From Bacillus sp. MRMR6 (GTDB lineage: Bacteria > Bacillota > Bacilli > Bacillales > Cytobacillaceae): 64,000 bases of DNA. Position numbers and translations under genes: made by a program. This document shows, one piece after another, positions 8,410 to 18,607 of the stretch; position 1 is the stretch's first letter, and each line of letters begins with the position of its first letter. The stretch is from assembly GCF_001940785.1 (NCBI RefSeq), contig NZ_MSLS01000006.1, forward strand, positions 66,248 through 130,247, read 5' to 3'. The notes below the pieces were generated by a model. The model was given only the letters and a program-made list of their open reading frames with translations. It did not search any database and was not told the DNA's origin.

Positions 8410-8851
8410 GGGAATGACCAATATGACGGAAGGCCTTTTTCACCTTTCGCTCTTCTCTTGAATAAGGTACACCTAATTGCTCAAGCAACTCCTCGACAAG
8501 ATAATCATATTGGACAAGCATGACATTTTCTTCAAATTGAGCAGGCAGGTGCCGATTGCCTAATTGATGGGCGATTTCCCCCATTTGCTTAATAGTTACA
8601 GGTCGTAGCACTAGTAAATCATCACTCGTTACACTGACGACGATCATATTCCGGTCATCCATGTATAAAATATCGCCATCAATTAAATCCTTTGGCTCTT
8701 TCAGCCGAATCCCGACTTCTTTTCCATGGTCGGTTGTTACCCGTTGAATTCGTTTTACTAAATCATCACTCGAAAGATACACTTTTTCAATATGACGACC
8801 TTCGGTAGAAACCTTTTCAACGTTACCAATAACTTTTTCAATAATCATCAT
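8402..8851 (-). CDS. ureE: Urease nickel metallochaperone UreE
   Basis: The 149-residue protein has the two-domain UreE layout: an N-terminal peptide-binding beta domain ([27 protein letters not shown]) and a C-terminal ferredoxin-like metal domain ([23 protein letters not shown]). The histidine of GNRHLPA is the family nickel ligand. The C-terminal tail is short (HIGHSHG), with only three histidines rather than the long His tail of Klebsiella UreE. AGGGGTGA precedes the paired ATG start. Confidence 0.94.
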   Translation of the reverse strand: MMIIEKVIGNVEKVSTEGRHIEKVYLSSDDLVKRIQRVTTDHGKEVGIRLKEPKDLIDGDILYMDDRNMIVVSVTSDDLLVLRPVTIKQMGEIAHQLGNRHLPAQFEENVMLVQYDYLVEELLEQLGVPYSREERKVKKAFRHIGHSHG

Positions 8852-8860
8852 TAATCACCC

Positions 8861-10573
8861 CTAAAATAAGAAATAGCGCTGTGCCATTGGTAGAACCTCT
8901 ACCGGCTCGCAGGTCACAAGCTCCCCATCTACCATGACTTCATATGTCTGGGGGTCAACATCAATCTTTGGCATTTCCGCATTTAGCTTCATATCTCTCT
9001 TTGAAAGATTGCGAATTCCATGGACAGCCTTGATTTGTTTTTTCAATCCTAATTTCTCTGGTACACCTAGGTCAATCGCTGCTTTTGACATAAAGGTAAT
9101 CGAGGTTGAGTACTTTGCTTTACCGTATGAAGCAAACATCGGTCGGTAGAGGACCGGCTGTGGTGTAGGAATCGATGCGTTTGGGTCACCCATTAAACTG
9201 TGGGCAATCATTCCGCCTTTGATGACCATCTCTGGCTTAACTCCAAAAAACGCCGGATCCCAAACCACGAGGTCAGCAAGTTTTCCTACTTCTATCGAAC
9301 CAACCTCTTCTGCCATTCCGTGAGCAATAGCTGGATTAATCGTATATTTGGCAACATAACGCTTCACCCTAAAGTTATCACCGACACCTTTATCCTCAGC
9401 AAGCTTTCCACGTTGTTTTCGCATCTTATCTGCTGTTTGCCACGTCCTTGTAATGACTTCTCCAACACGCCCCATTGCTTGGGAATCGGAGGAAATCATG
9501 CTGAATACGCCCATGTCGTGTAGAATATCCTCTGCTGCAATCGTTTCTTTGCGGATGCGCGAATCGGCAAAAGCGATATCCTCCGGCACTTCAGGGTCTA
9601 AGTGATGACAAACCATTAACATATCTAAATGTTCGTCTAATGTGTTTTTCGTATAAGGACGTGTTGGATTAGTGGATGAGGGTAAAATGTAGGGATAGCT
9701 CGCCACCTTGATAATATCAGGAGCATGTCCTCCGCCCGCTCCCTCTGTATGATAGGTATGAATGACACGTCCATTAATCGCGGCCAAAGTGTGCTCTACA
9801 AACCCTCCTTCATTTAGCGTATCTGTATGTATCGCTACCTGGATATCATATTGATCTGCAACACGGAGACTATGGTCGATTGCTGATGCGGTCGTTCCCC
9901 AATCTTCATGTAGCTTGAGCCCGATGACACCTGCATTGATTTGTTCAATGAGCGGGGCCTCAGCCGAAGCATTTCCTTTTCCTAAGAAGCCGAGGTTCAT
10001 CGGAAATTCCTCCGCGCCCTCTAGCATACGGTGAATATTCCACTCACCTGGCGTACAAGTCGTTGCGTTCGTTCCTGTTGCTGGTCCTGTACCTCCTCCT
10101 AGCATCGTAGTAATCCCTGAGGATAAAGCTGTTTCAATTTGCTGCGGACATATAAAGTGAATATGAGCATCAATACCACCTGCTGTTACAATCATTCCTT
10201 CACCAGCTATCACTTCTGTGGAAGCCCCAATAATCATGTCAACTCCATCCATCAATAACGGATTTCCGCTTTTACCAATACCTGCAATTCGTCCATCACG
10301 AATCCCGATATCTGCTTTATAAATACCACTATAGTCGACAATAATCGCATTTGTAATGACGGTATCTAGCGCTCCATCTGCTCGTGCTGCCAGCGGATGC
10401 TGACCCATTCCATCACGGATGACTTTACCGCCGCCAAATTTCACTTCATCCCCATAAACGGTAAAATCCTTTTCAATTTCAATAAATAAATCGGTATCTG
10501 CAAGTCTGATGGCATCTCCTGTGGTAGGACCAAACATGTCGGCGTATTGTTTCCGTGACATCCGATAACTCAT
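8861..10573 (-). CDS. ureC: Urease alpha subunit
   Basis: This is the catalytic subunit (570 residues), which hydrolyses urea to ammonia and carbamate. All expected metal and catalytic motifs are present: [13 protein letters not shown] (two Ni ligands), GLKLHEDWG (the carbamylated lysine), [10 protein letters not shown] and [15 protein letters not shown] (Ni ligands), [13 protein letters not shown] (flap cysteine and catalytic histidine) and SSDSQAMGR (Asp ligand). There is nothing unusual in length or residues. The ATG overlaps the ureB stop and has AAGGAGGGAG upstream. Confidence 0.98.
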   Translation of the reverse strand: MSYRMSRKQYADMFGPTTGDAIRLADTDLFIEIEKDFTVYGDEVKFGGGKVIRDGMGQHPLAARADGALDTVITNAIIVDYSGIYKADIGIRDGRIAGIGKSGNPLLMDGVDMIIGASTEVIAGEGMIVTAGGIDAHIHFICPQQIETALSSGITTMLGGGTGPATGTNATTCTPGEWNIHRMLEGAEEFPMNLGFLGKGNASAEAPLIEQINAGVIGLKLHEDWGTTASAIDHSLRVADQYDIQVAIHTDTLNEGGFVEHTLAAINGRVIHTYHTEGAGGGHAPDIIKVASYPYILPSSTNPTRPYTKNTLDEHLDMLMVCHHLDPEVPEDIAFADSRIRKETIAAEDILHDMGVFSMISSDSQAMGRVGEVITRTWQTADKMRKQRGKLAEDKGVGDNFRVKRYVAKYTINPAIAHGMAEEVGSIEVGKLADLVVWDPAFFGVKPEMVIKGGMIAHSLMGDPNASIPTPQPVLYRPMFASYGKAKYSTSITFMSKAAIDLGVPEKLGLKKQIKAVHGIRNLSKRDMKLNAEMPKIDVDPQTYEVMVDGELVTCEPVEVLPMAQRYFLF

Positions 10574-10899
10574 GACGCGCTCCCTCCTTTTTGATCCAAA
10601 CTCCCATCTGTTTTGTTATTTAACCCATATACTTCACGCTTACCAGCAAAGGGAACCAATTCAATTTCTTTCGCATCCCCTGGTTCAAAACGGACAGCCG
10701 TTCCTGCCGGGATATTTAAACGCATCCCGTAGGCTTTGGGACGTTCAAAATCAAGAGCAACATTCACTTCATAAAAATGGAAATGGGATCCTATTTGGAT
10801 GGGTCGGTCCCCTTTATTTAACACCCTGACCTTGGAAACTTGTCTACCTTGATTACAAACAATCTCCTCTTGCCTTAATCGATATTCGCCAGGAATCAT
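10570..10899 (-). CDS. ureB: Urease beta subunit
   Basis: The 109-residue protein begins [19 protein letters not shown] and contains [21 protein letters not shown] and the [29 protein letters not shown] block, all diagnostic for UreB. It assembles with UreA and UreC into the (alpha-beta-gamma)3 enzyme. It is a separate polypeptide, as usual outside Helicobacter. Its stop overlaps the ureC start by four bases. Confidence 0.97.
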   Translation of the reverse strand: MIPGEYRLRQEEIVCNQGRQVSKVRVLNKGDRPIQIGSHFHFYEVNVALDFERPKAYGMRLNIPAGTAVRFEPGDAKEIELVPFAGKREVYGLNNKTDGSLDQKGGSAS

Positions 10900-10930
10900 C
10901 CCTTCAGCCCCTTTCTTTTAAAATAATAAT

Positions 10931-11233
10931 CTAGCGAATCGGCTCATGAACGGTTACTAGCTTTGTTCCATCGGGAAAGGTTGCCTCCACCTGTATTTCA
11001 CGGATCATTTCCGGAATTCCTTCCATAACATCCTCAGTGGTTAATATGGAAGTCCCTTCGCTCATCAGCTCTGCGACTGATTTTCCATCGCGAGCTCCCT
11101 CCAAAATCTCGTAAGTTATGATGGCAATCGCTTCGGGATAATTTAATTTCAAACCACGATTCTTCCTTCTCCTTGCAAGATCTGCGGCAACTACAATCAT
11201 TAATTTTTCTTGTTCACGTTGAGTTAGCTTCAT
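10931..11233 (-). CDS. ureA: Urease gamma subunit
   Basis: The 100-residue protein with [27 protein letters not shown] and the HEPIR C-terminus is UreA, the first gene of the urease operon. AGGGGGAGAAGG precedes the ATG. The 140 bases upstream separate it from allB and contain an imperfect terminator-like hairpin. I could not identify a clear sigma-A promoter or a TnrA/GlnR box there, so the operon may depend partly on readthrough from the puc genes. Confidence 0.97.
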   Translation of the reverse strand: MKLTQREQEKLMIVVAADLARRRKNRGLKLNYPEAIAIITYEILEGARDGKSVAELMSEGTSILTTEDVMEGIPEMIREIQVEATFPDGTKLVTVHEPIR

Positions 11234-11311
11234 CCTTCTCCCCCTTCCTATATGGTACTTTCTCTTTCTGCTCCTTGATGTACGTAATTCTTAAATCGAA
11301 TCATGACAGAG

Positions 11312-11338
11312 AAAGGGGAACCTATTGATGTTTCCCCT
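11312..11338 (-). terminator. Hairpin between allB and ureA
   Basis: Leftward, AAGGGGAAAC pairs with GTTCCCCTT around an 8-base loop. The tract after it (TCTCTGTC) is only weakly T-rich, so it may be a leaky terminator that lets some puc transcription enter the urease genes. Confidence 0.5.
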
Positions 11339-11373
11339 TCTTTACGACACTATGTGCTATTCAACACACTCAG

Positions 11374-12774
11374 CTAGAGTGGGTGGGAAATGGTTGATAC
11401 TCCCTCCTTTGGTGATAGACAAATTCCTAGTTTTTCTTTGATAACCCCGAGTTGGTCATCATAAATAACTCTTCCTCGTAAAATAGTCTTTTTTACTTTT
11501 AAAAGAAATTGCATATCCTCATAAGGAGTATAGCGGTTGCGAAAACCCATTGACTCTTTATCTACATAGGTCGATTCGTCTAATCGAATGAACACTAAAT
11601 CTGCATCTAAGCCTTCACGGATCCTCCCTTTTCTTCCTGCTATTTCAAAGCGATCTGCGACATTTGCCGTTCCTAGAGGAATGATTTGTTTGAGGTCGAT
11701 TCCGCGCTTTAAGGCTTGGTCGAGTACAGCAAGCCATGTATATTGAACTCCCTGTATTCCACCCCAGGCATCCCAGATAGACGGGGTTGCTTTCATCGAA
11801 TATAAGCATGGCGAATGATCTGACCCGATCGTATCAATCCACCCTTTATCAATACATTCCCAAAGTCCTTCGACCTCCTTCCGCGGACGAAGAGGCGGGG
11901 CACATTTAAGCAGAGCTCCTGTTTGAAGGAAATCATTTTCATCAAAAATTAAATAATGAGGGCATGTTTCAACGCTCACGTTTACTCCAGTTTCTTTTGC
12001 TTGTTGAATCATTGCAACGACTTTTGGTGAACTTATATGAACAAAATGCAGCGTTGTTCCATACTTAGCAGCCAGTTCTAAAGCGTAAGCTACCGCTTTT
12101 TCTTCCGCTAGCACAGGTCTGCTCGCTAAAAAGGCCCACCGTTCATTCATCGTATTACTATATTTATATACAGCTGTTAGTCTCTCAATCAGTTCATCCC
12201 ATTCGGCATGCAGAGCTAGAATTTTATTTTGTCCTTTCGCGATTTTCATGGCCTGCTCCATTTTTTCAGGTAATAACAAGGCAAAATCTTCAATCCCACT
12301 TTCAGACATAAAGCTCTTCCAACCGATAATGCCCTCACTCATTTTTGATAGCTCAGCTTGATTTTGTACCGAATCACCAGTGATCCCGCCCCAAAGAGCA
12401 TAATCGATATGCGACAGCGAGCTTACATACTCTTTTTTATACTGTAAATTTTTCAGATTGGTAACGGAGGGGGAGGAGTTCAATGGCATATCAAAAATAG
12501 TAGTGGTTCCGCCGATAGCGGCTGCACGGCTTCCTGTTTCCATCCCTTCCCAATCGGTCCTGCCCGGGTCATTAAAATGGACATGTGCATCAATAAAACC
12601 CGGGACGACAAGACATCCGCTTGCATCAATGGTATTGTCATCAACTTGGTTTAATGGTCCTGCATCATTCTCAACAAGCGAATCAATCTTTTCATCCTTG
12701 ATGTTGATCGTTACTTGCCGAAATCCTTGGTCCGTAAAAACAAGACCGTTTTTCACTGTTACCTCCTTCTTCAT
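11374..12774 (-). CDS. allB: Allantoinase
   Basis: This is a cyclic amidohydrolase of 466 residues that opens allantoin to allantoate. It matches AllB/PucH. Metal motifs are GFIDAHVHFNDPGRTDWEG (HVH), GWKSFM (carbamylated lysine), LHAEWDEL, LHFVHISSP and TIGSDHSPC (Asp), all conserved. The ATG overlaps the pucE stop (ATGA) and has AAAGGAGG upstream. A second strong AAGGAGG inside the first codons precedes a GTG at codon 7, which could be an alternative start. It is the last gene of the puc run. The oligomeric form and co-regulation cannot be read from the sequence. Confidence 0.93.
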   Translation of the reverse strand: MKKEVTVKNGLVFTDQGFRQVTINIKDEKIDSLVENDAGPLNQVDDNTIDASGCLVVPGFIDAHVHFNDPGRTDWEGMETGSRAAAIGGTTTIFDMPLNSSPSVTNLKNLQYKKEYVSSLSHIDYALWGGITGDSVQNQAELSKMSEGIIGWKSFMSESGIEDFALLLPEKMEQAMKIAKGQNKILALHAEWDELIERLTAVYKYSNTMNERWAFLASRPVLAEEKAVAYALELAAKYGTTLHFVHISSPKVVAMIQQAKETGVNVSVETCPHYLIFDENDFLQTGALLKCAPPLRPRKEVEGLWECIDKGWIDTIGSDHSPCLYSMKATPSIWDAWGGIQGVQYTWLAVLDQALKRGIDLKQIIPLGTANVADRFEIAGRKGRIREGLDADLVFIRLDESTYVDKESMGFRNRYTPYEDMQFLLKVKKTILRGRVIYDDQLGVIKEKLGICLSPKEGVSTISHPL

Positions 12775-13328
12775 GCAGGTCCTCCTTTTACTTCATTCAA
12801 GGCATGATGACTTCTGTCAACGCTCGCCTTCAAATTTTCAATAGCACTTTGTACCGCTCGGATGATTCCGCCATACCCTGTACAACGGCAAAGATTACCA
12901 GAAAGTCCTTCCTGAATTTGTTCTGGTGTAGGGTTAGGATTTGAATCGAGTAATGCTTTGACAGCCATTACCATTCCTGGTGTGCAATACCCGCATTGAA
13001 AACCTCCTTCTTCAAGAAAAGCCTTTTGTATAAGTTGAGAATCAGCCGCTTCTACCCCTTCAACAGTACGTATGGAAGAATGGTTAGCTTGATAGGCCAT
13101 GACTAGACAGGAGTTAATCAATTTATTATCTATATGAACAGCACATGCCCCGCAGCGTCCAATCTCACATGAAATTTTTGGACCAGTCAGACCAATGTTT
13201 TCACGTAAAAGGTCGACAAGCCGTGCTGTCGGGGATGTTATGACTTTCACTTTCACACTATTAATCTCCATTGCCAGCTCAATTTGAGGAGACGGCTGGA
13301 TGATTGCTTTACTTTTCTTTACATCCAT
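12771..13328 (-). CDS. pucE: Xanthine dehydrogenase 2Fe-2S subunit
   Basis: This iron-sulfur subunit (185 residues) passes electrons from the molybdenum site to FAD. CEIGRCGAC with a following NSC forms the plant-type [2Fe-2S] site. CGYCTPG and CRCTGY form the second cluster. The start at 13328 is chosen for the GAAGAGGTGAC ribosome binding site eight bases upstream; a longer frame upstream runs inside pucD. It overlaps both neighbours slightly, as expected for a coupled pucABCDE operon. Confidence 0.93.
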   Translation of the reverse strand: MDVKKSKAIIQPSPQIELAMEINSVKVKVITSPTARLVDLLRENIGLTGPKISCEIGRCGACAVHIDNKLINSCLVMAYQANHSSIRTVEGVEAADSQLIQKAFLEEGGFQCGYCTPGMVMAVKALLDSNPNPTPEQIQEGLSGNLCRCTGYGGIIRAVQSAIENLKASVDRSHHALNEVKGGPA

Positions 13329-15589
13329 GTTGTCACCTCTTCCATACTGTTTATAGACTTTAGCAGGTTTTCTGGAGAAACTGGCAATTTGTTTACCCAA
13401 CAGCCCGTTGCATCATAAATAGCTCTAACAATTGCAGGGGCTACTGCCACCGTTCCGATTTCTCCCACCCCTCTGGGTCCAAACGGATCTCCTTCAGACA
13501 GCTTTTCAATCGCTTTTACATTCATTTGGAAGGGGACATCACAAATGGTAGGAATCATATACGAATCAAGGTTATCCGTTAAATAAACACCTTTATCCAT
13601 CATTACGTCTTCCATTAACGTGTAACCTAATGCCATTACACCTCCACCTTCGATTTGTCCCTGATACCCCATTGGACTTACAATCGGTCCGGCCGCTACT
13701 GCTTGATCAAGCCTAGTCACCTTAACCTTCCCTGTTAATAAATCCACCTCTACATCGGCAATTACTGCAGCAAATGCATATAAAAAATGGCTGCCAGCCA
13801 CCGTGGCATCGGGACTGGTTGGAAAATCAAAAGCAGTTTCAACCACAATGGTAGAATCCGAGGGAATTTGCCCAGCTAGTTCATTAAACGTAATACTTAG
13901 GTAATCGTGGTTCCAGATGCCACCAGGACCAATTCGAAGCTGGTCGATTTCAATCCCTGTAACTTGCTCTGCACTCAAAAGAATCTGCTTCCGGAATGAC
14001 TCTTTCATTTTTTGCAGAGCCTGCCAAACCATACTGGTAGCCCTAGAAGCTGTTGAAGAGCCAGAGGCTGGTACCAAAGCGGTGTCACCGACAATGATGC
14101 GGATATCATCTGTTGTACATTCAAACTCTTCGATTAGTAATGTTTCAATTACAGCTAAAAGCCCTTGCCCACATTCTTCAAAACCAAAGGCGGCTTCAAT
14201 TTTTCCCTCCTTTGAAAAAGTTAGGCGTCCGCCTGCTGGATCAAGCCTGCCTGCACCTAAACCGCCTCCATGCATCGTAAGTGCAATCCCTGTCCCCTTT
14301 GCCTTCCATCTGTCCTTCAGCTCTACCTTCCTTTTTTCAGTAAGAGATTTCTGTACTTCCATAAGGACCTCAAAAGCACCACTTGTTGGCGCAATTTTTT
14401 GCCCTAACGGACCCGGATCTTCTGCTTTTCGTAAATTCTTCAAGCGGAAAGCAATCGGATCCATTTTAATCCTCTCGGCAAGGCGGTCAATCTGCCCCTC
14501 AAGAGCAAAGGTAATCTGATTTCCACCAAATCCTCTAAACTCACCAGCCACACCATTATTGGTAAAAACAGAAACACCCTCGATTTCGATGTTAGGGATC
14601 ATGTATGGGCCGGGAGCATGCTCAACAGCGAAGTCTAAAACGGCAGGACCTAATGTGGCATAGGCACCAGTATCAGCTATGATTTTGACCTTATGAGCTA
14701 CCAGATATCCTTCTTCATCAACACCTGTTTTCATTGTGATTTTCATAGGATGACGCTTTATACCTGCCCTTACCGATTCCTGCCTGCTTTGATGAATCTT
14801 CACCGGACAGTTTGTAATAAGCGCAAGTAAAGCAGCATAGGGCTGTATGTTTAATTCATCCTTCCCCCCAAAAGAACCACCCATTGGGCTTGAGATGACC
14901 CGGATATCTGTTTCCGGAATATTAAGAATTCTCGATAGTTGAAAACGGTCTTTGTAGCCATGCTGCGTTCCTACGTATACCGTGATTTCTCCATTCTGCT
15001 CAGGGACGATCACTCCTCCCTCTGTTTCCATATACGCATGCATCTGTCTAGGAAGCTCGTATGTTTCCTCAATCACAAGTGAACAAGCTTGAAACCCTCG
15101 ATCTGTATCACCCTTTTTATAGTTTGCTTGATGTAGGATATTACCGCCTGGATGAAGCAGCGGGGCATCCGGCTGGAGTGCTGCTTCAGGACTGCTCACG
15201 ATAGGGAGCGGCTTGTAGGCAACCTCAATTAACCGAATCGCCTGCTCTGCAATTTCTTCTGTATCTGCAGCCACAGCGGCAATCGCATCACCAACACAGC
15301 GAACCCGCTCCTCACATAGAACAGGCTGGTCAGGAAAAATAAGCCCATAGCCATTCAAACCAGGAACATCCTGATAGGTGATGACCGACTTAACTCCTGG
15401 AAACTGCTTTGCCTGTTCCGTTGAAATAGACAGAATCTCTGCATGGGGTTCAGAACTTCTAAGGATTTTTCCGTATAACATCTTTGGAAAGGTAAGGTCT
15501 GTCAAGTACTTTAACTTGCCGGTCACTTTTTCAGGACCATCTGGGCGTATTCGTCTCTTCATTTCCGAGAAGCTAGTGTGTAATGACAT
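13319..15589 (-). CDS. pucD: Xanthine dehydrogenase molybdopterin-binding subunit
   Basis: This large catalytic subunit (756 residues) hydroxylates hypoxanthine and xanthine to urate. Conserved blocks are RPDGPEKVTGKLKYLTDL at the N-terminus, GGSFGGKDE, GEFRGFGGNQ, and GPRGVGEIGTVAVAP near the C-terminus, whose GVGE glutamate is the catalytic base. The start at 15589 (MSLHTSF) has GGAGGGG four bases upstream; a longer in-frame extension lies in pucC. The family also includes CO, nicotinate and aldehyde dehydrogenases. The puc context makes xanthine the likely substrate. Confidence 0.92.
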   Translation of the reverse strand: MSLHTSFSEMKRRIRPDGPEKVTGKLKYLTDLTFPKMLYGKILRSSEPHAEILSISTEQAKQFPGVKSVITYQDVPGLNGYGLIFPDQPVLCEERVRCVGDAIAAVAADTEEIAEQAIRLIEVAYKPLPIVSSPEAALQPDAPLLHPGGNILHQANYKKGDTDRGFQACSLVIEETYELPRQMHAYMETEGGVIVPEQNGEITVYVGTQHGYKDRFQLSRILNIPETDIRVISSPMGGSFGGKDELNIQPYAALLALITNCPVKIHQSRQESVRAGIKRHPMKITMKTGVDEEGYLVAHKVKIIADTGAYATLGPAVLDFAVEHAPGPYMIPNIEIEGVSVFTNNGVAGEFRGFGGNQITFALEGQIDRLAERIKMDPIAFRLKNLRKAEDPGPLGQKIAPTSGAFEVLMEVQKSLTEKRKVELKDRWKAKGTGIALTMHGGGLGAGRLDPAGGRLTFSKEGKIEAAFGFEECGQGLLAVIETLLIEEFECTTDDIRIIVGDTALVPASGSSTASRATSMVWQALQKMKESFRKQILLSAEQVTGIEIDQLRIGPGGIWNHDYLSITFNELAGQIPSDSTIVVETAFDFPTSPDATVAGSHFLYAFAAVIADVEVDLLTGKVKVTRLDQAVAAGPIVSPMGYQGQIEGGGVMALGYTLMEDVMMDKGVYLTDNLDSYMIPTICDVPFQMNVKAIEKLSEGDPFGPRGVGEIGTVAVAPAIVRAIYDATGCWVNKLPVSPENLLKSINSMEEVTTWM

Positions 15590-16481
15590 AAGACCCCTCC
15601 TGTCCGGCAATTCTAGCAAGCTCCGAAACAATGATATTCGCTGCCACCCTTTGTTTATAAACAGCCGAGAAAAAGTGATCAACACCCGGTGTGAATTCCT
15701 GTTCCACCATTTGCGATAGCCTTTGTAATAGGTTATTAGACAATACCGAGCCTTTTATCAAGGCTTCACTCTCTATCAATCGTTGGGGCGGAGTCGAACT
15801 CCCGCCTACAGCCAATCTAATACTCTCCACCATTCCCTCACCGTTTCGTTGACAGCAGCCAGAAACCGTCACAATACTTGGACAAAAGGCCTCGCGTTGG
15901 CCAATTTTTTTATAAAAAAAAGCCTCTTTATTCGGCTTGATCTTGTCTGGCAAATACACGCAGACGAGTATATCATTTGATGTTGAAACGTCTGTTTGAA
16001 TCCAATCTGAAACCGAAATTCGCTTATAATCCTTCCGATCAAAAAAGGATAGCTCAGCGTCCATGACTAATAGGGCTGGAATCAAATCCCCAAAACCGTT
16101 TGCAATATTTCCTCCAACGGTTGCTCTATTGCGAATTGCCGGAGCAGCAATATTTCTAGCAGCTTCCACTAAGAGCAGGTGCTCATTCAGATACGGAGGG
16201 GGATTTCGGCAAAAACTGATGGGCGTCAATGAACCCACACGAGAGGAGGTTTCCCCAGCAACCATAGATTTCCCTATACCTTGGAGTTCTTTTATCCTTT
16301 CTAGGCTGATTAAATTGGCTGGACATAGCACACCCTTTTCCCAGTGTGTCTGCAAAAGTGTACCTCCAGCAATATAACTTGCTTCAGAGCCTAATTGCTG
16401 TTTTATTTGCCAGGCCTCTTCAAGGTTGTCTGGCATCCAAACAGCGGGAGAAGATTTTGCCGCTATCCCTTGCCTCATCAT
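15573..16481 (-). CDS. pucC: Xanthine dehydrogenase FAD-binding subunit
   Basis: The 302-residue protein has the layout of the FAD subunits of molybdenum hydroxylases. SYIAGGTLLQTHWEKG is the FAD pyrophosphate loop and RNRATVGGNIANGFGDLIPALLV the second FAD motif. A C-terminal CO-dehydrogenase flavoprotein domain follows. It receives electrons from PucE and passes them to NAD or another acceptor. It overlaps pucB by four bases and pucD by 17. Confidence 0.92.
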   Translation of the reverse strand: MMRQGIAAKSSPAVWMPDNLEEAWQIKQQLGSEASYIAGGTLLQTHWEKGVLCPANLISLERIKELQGIGKSMVAGETSSRVGSLTPISFCRNPPPYLNEHLLLVEAARNIAAPAIRNRATVGGNIANGFGDLIPALLVMDAELSFFDRKDYKRISVSDWIQTDVSTSNDILVCVYLPDKIKPNKEAFFYKKIGQREAFCPSIVTVSGCCQRNGEGMVESIRLAVGGSSTPPQRLIESEALIKGSVLSNNLLQRLSQMVEQEFTPGVDHFFSAVYKQRVAANIIVSELARIAGQEGSYVITH

Positions 16482-17116
16482 GACTTGACCTCTCCTTTCA
16501 CTCGTTGGTAATCATCTTTTGTATCAATATCAAAAAAGTCCTGTGAATTTTCATAGTCTACGAATATACCATCTAGTACACTCTGGTTACGGAAAAGCTG
16601 TCGTGCTCCTTCATCACCTTTTAATTTCAAAATTTCCGGGAATGTTTTTGGAGAAAAAAGAATCGGCGGTCTCGGGATTTCTTGCAGCCGTGAAGCAATA
16701 AAAGAGATGGGGTGATCAGATGGCAACTGCGACTCATATTGTGAGATCAAATCATTAATGATTGCTTCAGCTAAATACGGCTGATCAGCAAGAAGCACCA
16801 TTACTCCTTTTGGTTTCATTTTTATCGCGAACCGCAATCCACAGCTTAATGAATGCGCCTGACCTAAATCTGCTTCCTCACAAATAACAGCTGTCCATTG
16901 ATTTTTAACGTTCGGCTGGAAAAATTCGTTGCCCATCCATTTGAGCGAGTCACTTTCTCGATGGACAACAAGAATGTGGTCAAGATTTGAATTGAGCGCT
17001 TTTTGTAAAGCGGAAGCACCGATTGTCGCTTCTCCTAACGGAAGAGCAAGCTTATTTATCCCCATCCGGCTGCTTTTTCCCGCCGCAAGTAATATTGCAA
17101 TGATTCCTCCCTTCAT
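16478..17116 (-). CDS. pucB: Molybdenum cofactor cytidylyl/guanylyltransferase-like maturation protein
   Basis: This 212-residue nucleotidyltransferase has LLAAGKSSRMGINKLALPLG (the MobA/MocA signature), VMVLLADQPYL and GDEGARQLF. It belongs to the MocA family and is probably needed to attach a nucleotide to molybdopterin before insertion into PucD. It sits between pucA and pucC with four-base overlaps on both sides. Nucleotide choice (CTP is usual for xanthine dehydrogenase) is inferred. Confidence 0.88.
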   Translation of the reverse strand: MKGGIIAILLAAGKSSRMGINKLALPLGEATIGASALQKALNSNLDHILVVHRESDSLKWMGNEFFQPNVKNQWTAVICEEADLGQAHSLSCGLRFAIKMKPKGVMVLLADQPYLAEAIINDLISQYESQLPSDHPISFIASRLQEIPRPPILFSPKTFPEILKLKGDEGARQLFRNQSVLDGIFVDYENSQDFFDIDTKDDYQRVKGEVKS

Positions 17117-18159
17117 TTACAGGAAAACACCTTTTCAGACATGTGCACCCGCTGCTGTATTAACTCTGCGGCAACACTAATGGCAATTTCTTCTGGACCT
17201 TCCGCCCCAATCGACATCCCCACCGGGCTGCTAATTTGTGGTGGAATTGGCTTTCCATCAAAGAGCCGCTCTGTCCGTGCTCTCGACCCGAGTATTCCGA
17301 TATAATTTAAATCTTTCTCTAATAAATAGCTCAGTATTTCCTTATCCCTTTGAAAATTATGGGTAAGGATTAATATGAAATCCTTAGTAGTTAAATGAAG
17401 TGTTGGAATTACTTCACTTGGAAATCCAACGATTAGCTGGTCCGCATCCGGAAAATTGTCCTCCGTACACCAATCAGAACGCCAATCTGTAACCAGAACA
17501 GAAAATCCAGCATTTGAAGCCAGTTTGACCAACGGAATTGCATCCGTTCCGGCCCCAAAAACTCGTAGACGCGGTTTTGGTTCAAAGGTATGGTTATAAA
17601 TTTCCGAAGATAGTTTAGGACAATAGGTGACACCACTTTTAGGTTTAGAGTTATGAATCTGAGTGATTAACTCTTTCACACTATTTGCCACTCCACCATG
17701 CCATTTTCCAAAAAACTGATTGTGATCGGCGAAAAACAAATAATCCGACACAGAGTGCTCAGTTGATAATTTTTTTAGAATCGTTACTCGACTCCCATTA
17801 TCTAAAAAGTACTTTACTTTACTGAGATGGTCACGTAGACAAGCATCGATCGGTTCTAACAGAACTCGAATTACTCCATTACAACCTGCTCCCTGTCCCC
17901 ACTGTAAATCATCCTCGTCCCTCATATCATAAACCACAGTGTGACTCGTCATATTTTCTCTGTTTTCTAGCACACGATATTGTAAGTCCGTTTCTAGACA
18001 TCCAGCACTTAACAATCCCACTTTTGTACCATCTTTTCGAATCAACATCGAGGTTCCTTCTTTCCGATAGGCAGAACCCTCCACATGAATAATGGTTGTC
18101 AGCACATCCTCTTCAGATGATAAATAAACGGCGTCTAGTATTTCATGAATTCCATCCAT
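17113..18159 (-). CDS. pucA: XdhC/CoxI-family molybdenum cofactor insertion protein
   Basis: The 348-residue protein has the XdhC N-terminal domain (GSAYRKEGTSMLIRKDGTKVGLLSAGCLETDL) and a C-terminal Rossmann domain (RLRVFGAGTDAIPLVKLASNAGFSVLVTDWR). The family binds and sulfurates molybdenum cofactor and loads it into xanthine dehydrogenase. It is the first gene of the puc run, with AGGAGG before its ATG. It is divergent from guaD across 448 bases. Confidence 0.9.
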   Translation of the reverse strand: MDGIHEILDAVYLSSEEDVLTTIIHVEGSAYRKEGTSMLIRKDGTKVGLLSAGCLETDLQYRVLENRENMTSHTVVYDMRDEDDLQWGQGAGCNGVIRVLLEPIDACLRDHLSKVKYFLDNGSRVTILKKLSTEHSVSDYLFFADHNQFFGKWHGGVANSVKELITQIHNSKPKSGVTYCPKLSSEIYNHTFEPKPRLRVFGAGTDAIPLVKLASNAGFSVLVTDWRSDWCTEDNFPDADQLIVGFPSEVIPTLHLTTKDFILILTHNFQRDKEILSYLLEKDLNYIGILGSRARTERLFDGKPIPPQISSPVGMSIGAEGPEEIAISVAAELIQQRVHMSEKVFSCK

Positions 18160-18607
18160 ATAGATCCTCCTTCCTATACTTCCTTAGCCGCCCATTTCAT
18201 TACAGCAAGCGATATATATTGATAGACCCCCTAATATGAAACTCACTTTTCTCTATTTTTACAATGGTGTTTGGCTGTAACGTGAGAAATGATAACAAAC
18301 GATTATTTACCTATGTTATCCAAAAGCTAAACCTCCATCTACAAACGTGTCATATAATCTGACGTAGAAAATTAGTTTTTTCAGAAGAACTTTTAGGATT
18401 TGCGGAATCTGACATGCCTTTTTCAGATCTTATTGGATTGACCTTCCTAATTTCTTTTTTGAAAAAGCTTGGTATATTACCTAACAATAAGAAAGCAATT
18501 AACGGAAGCATGATATAGAATAATGTAACTCAAGCTATCTAGAATTTTAAAAAGTGGAGCAGTTAATCACCTAATAGATTAATTGACGAATAGAATGGAG
18601 AGATACT
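18160..18607. other. Divergent control region pucA / guaD
   Basis: This 448-base AT-rich stretch lies between the two divergent purine-catabolic units and probably holds both promoters. I see a TnrA/GlnR-like box (listed separately) and no convincing purine riboswitch, PucR box or open reading frame with a ribosome binding site. Confidence 0.6.
18348..18364. promoter_or_regulatory. TnrA/GlnR-like operator
   Basis: TGTCATATAATCTGACG fits TGTNA-N7-TNACA in every defined position except the last base. The location between nitrogen-salvage operons is right for a nitrogen regulator. This is a single site with one mismatch, so tentative. Confidence 0.35.

Noticed and set aside
13917..14519. 200-codon plus-strand frame opposite pucD
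   Set aside because: Shadow of a well-supported gene; the translation resembles no family.
18340..18380. Purine riboswitch (CATATAAT with GTAGAAA nearby)
   Set aside because: The two conserved loops and the closing helix of the purine aptamer cannot be formed, and the order of motifs is wrong.
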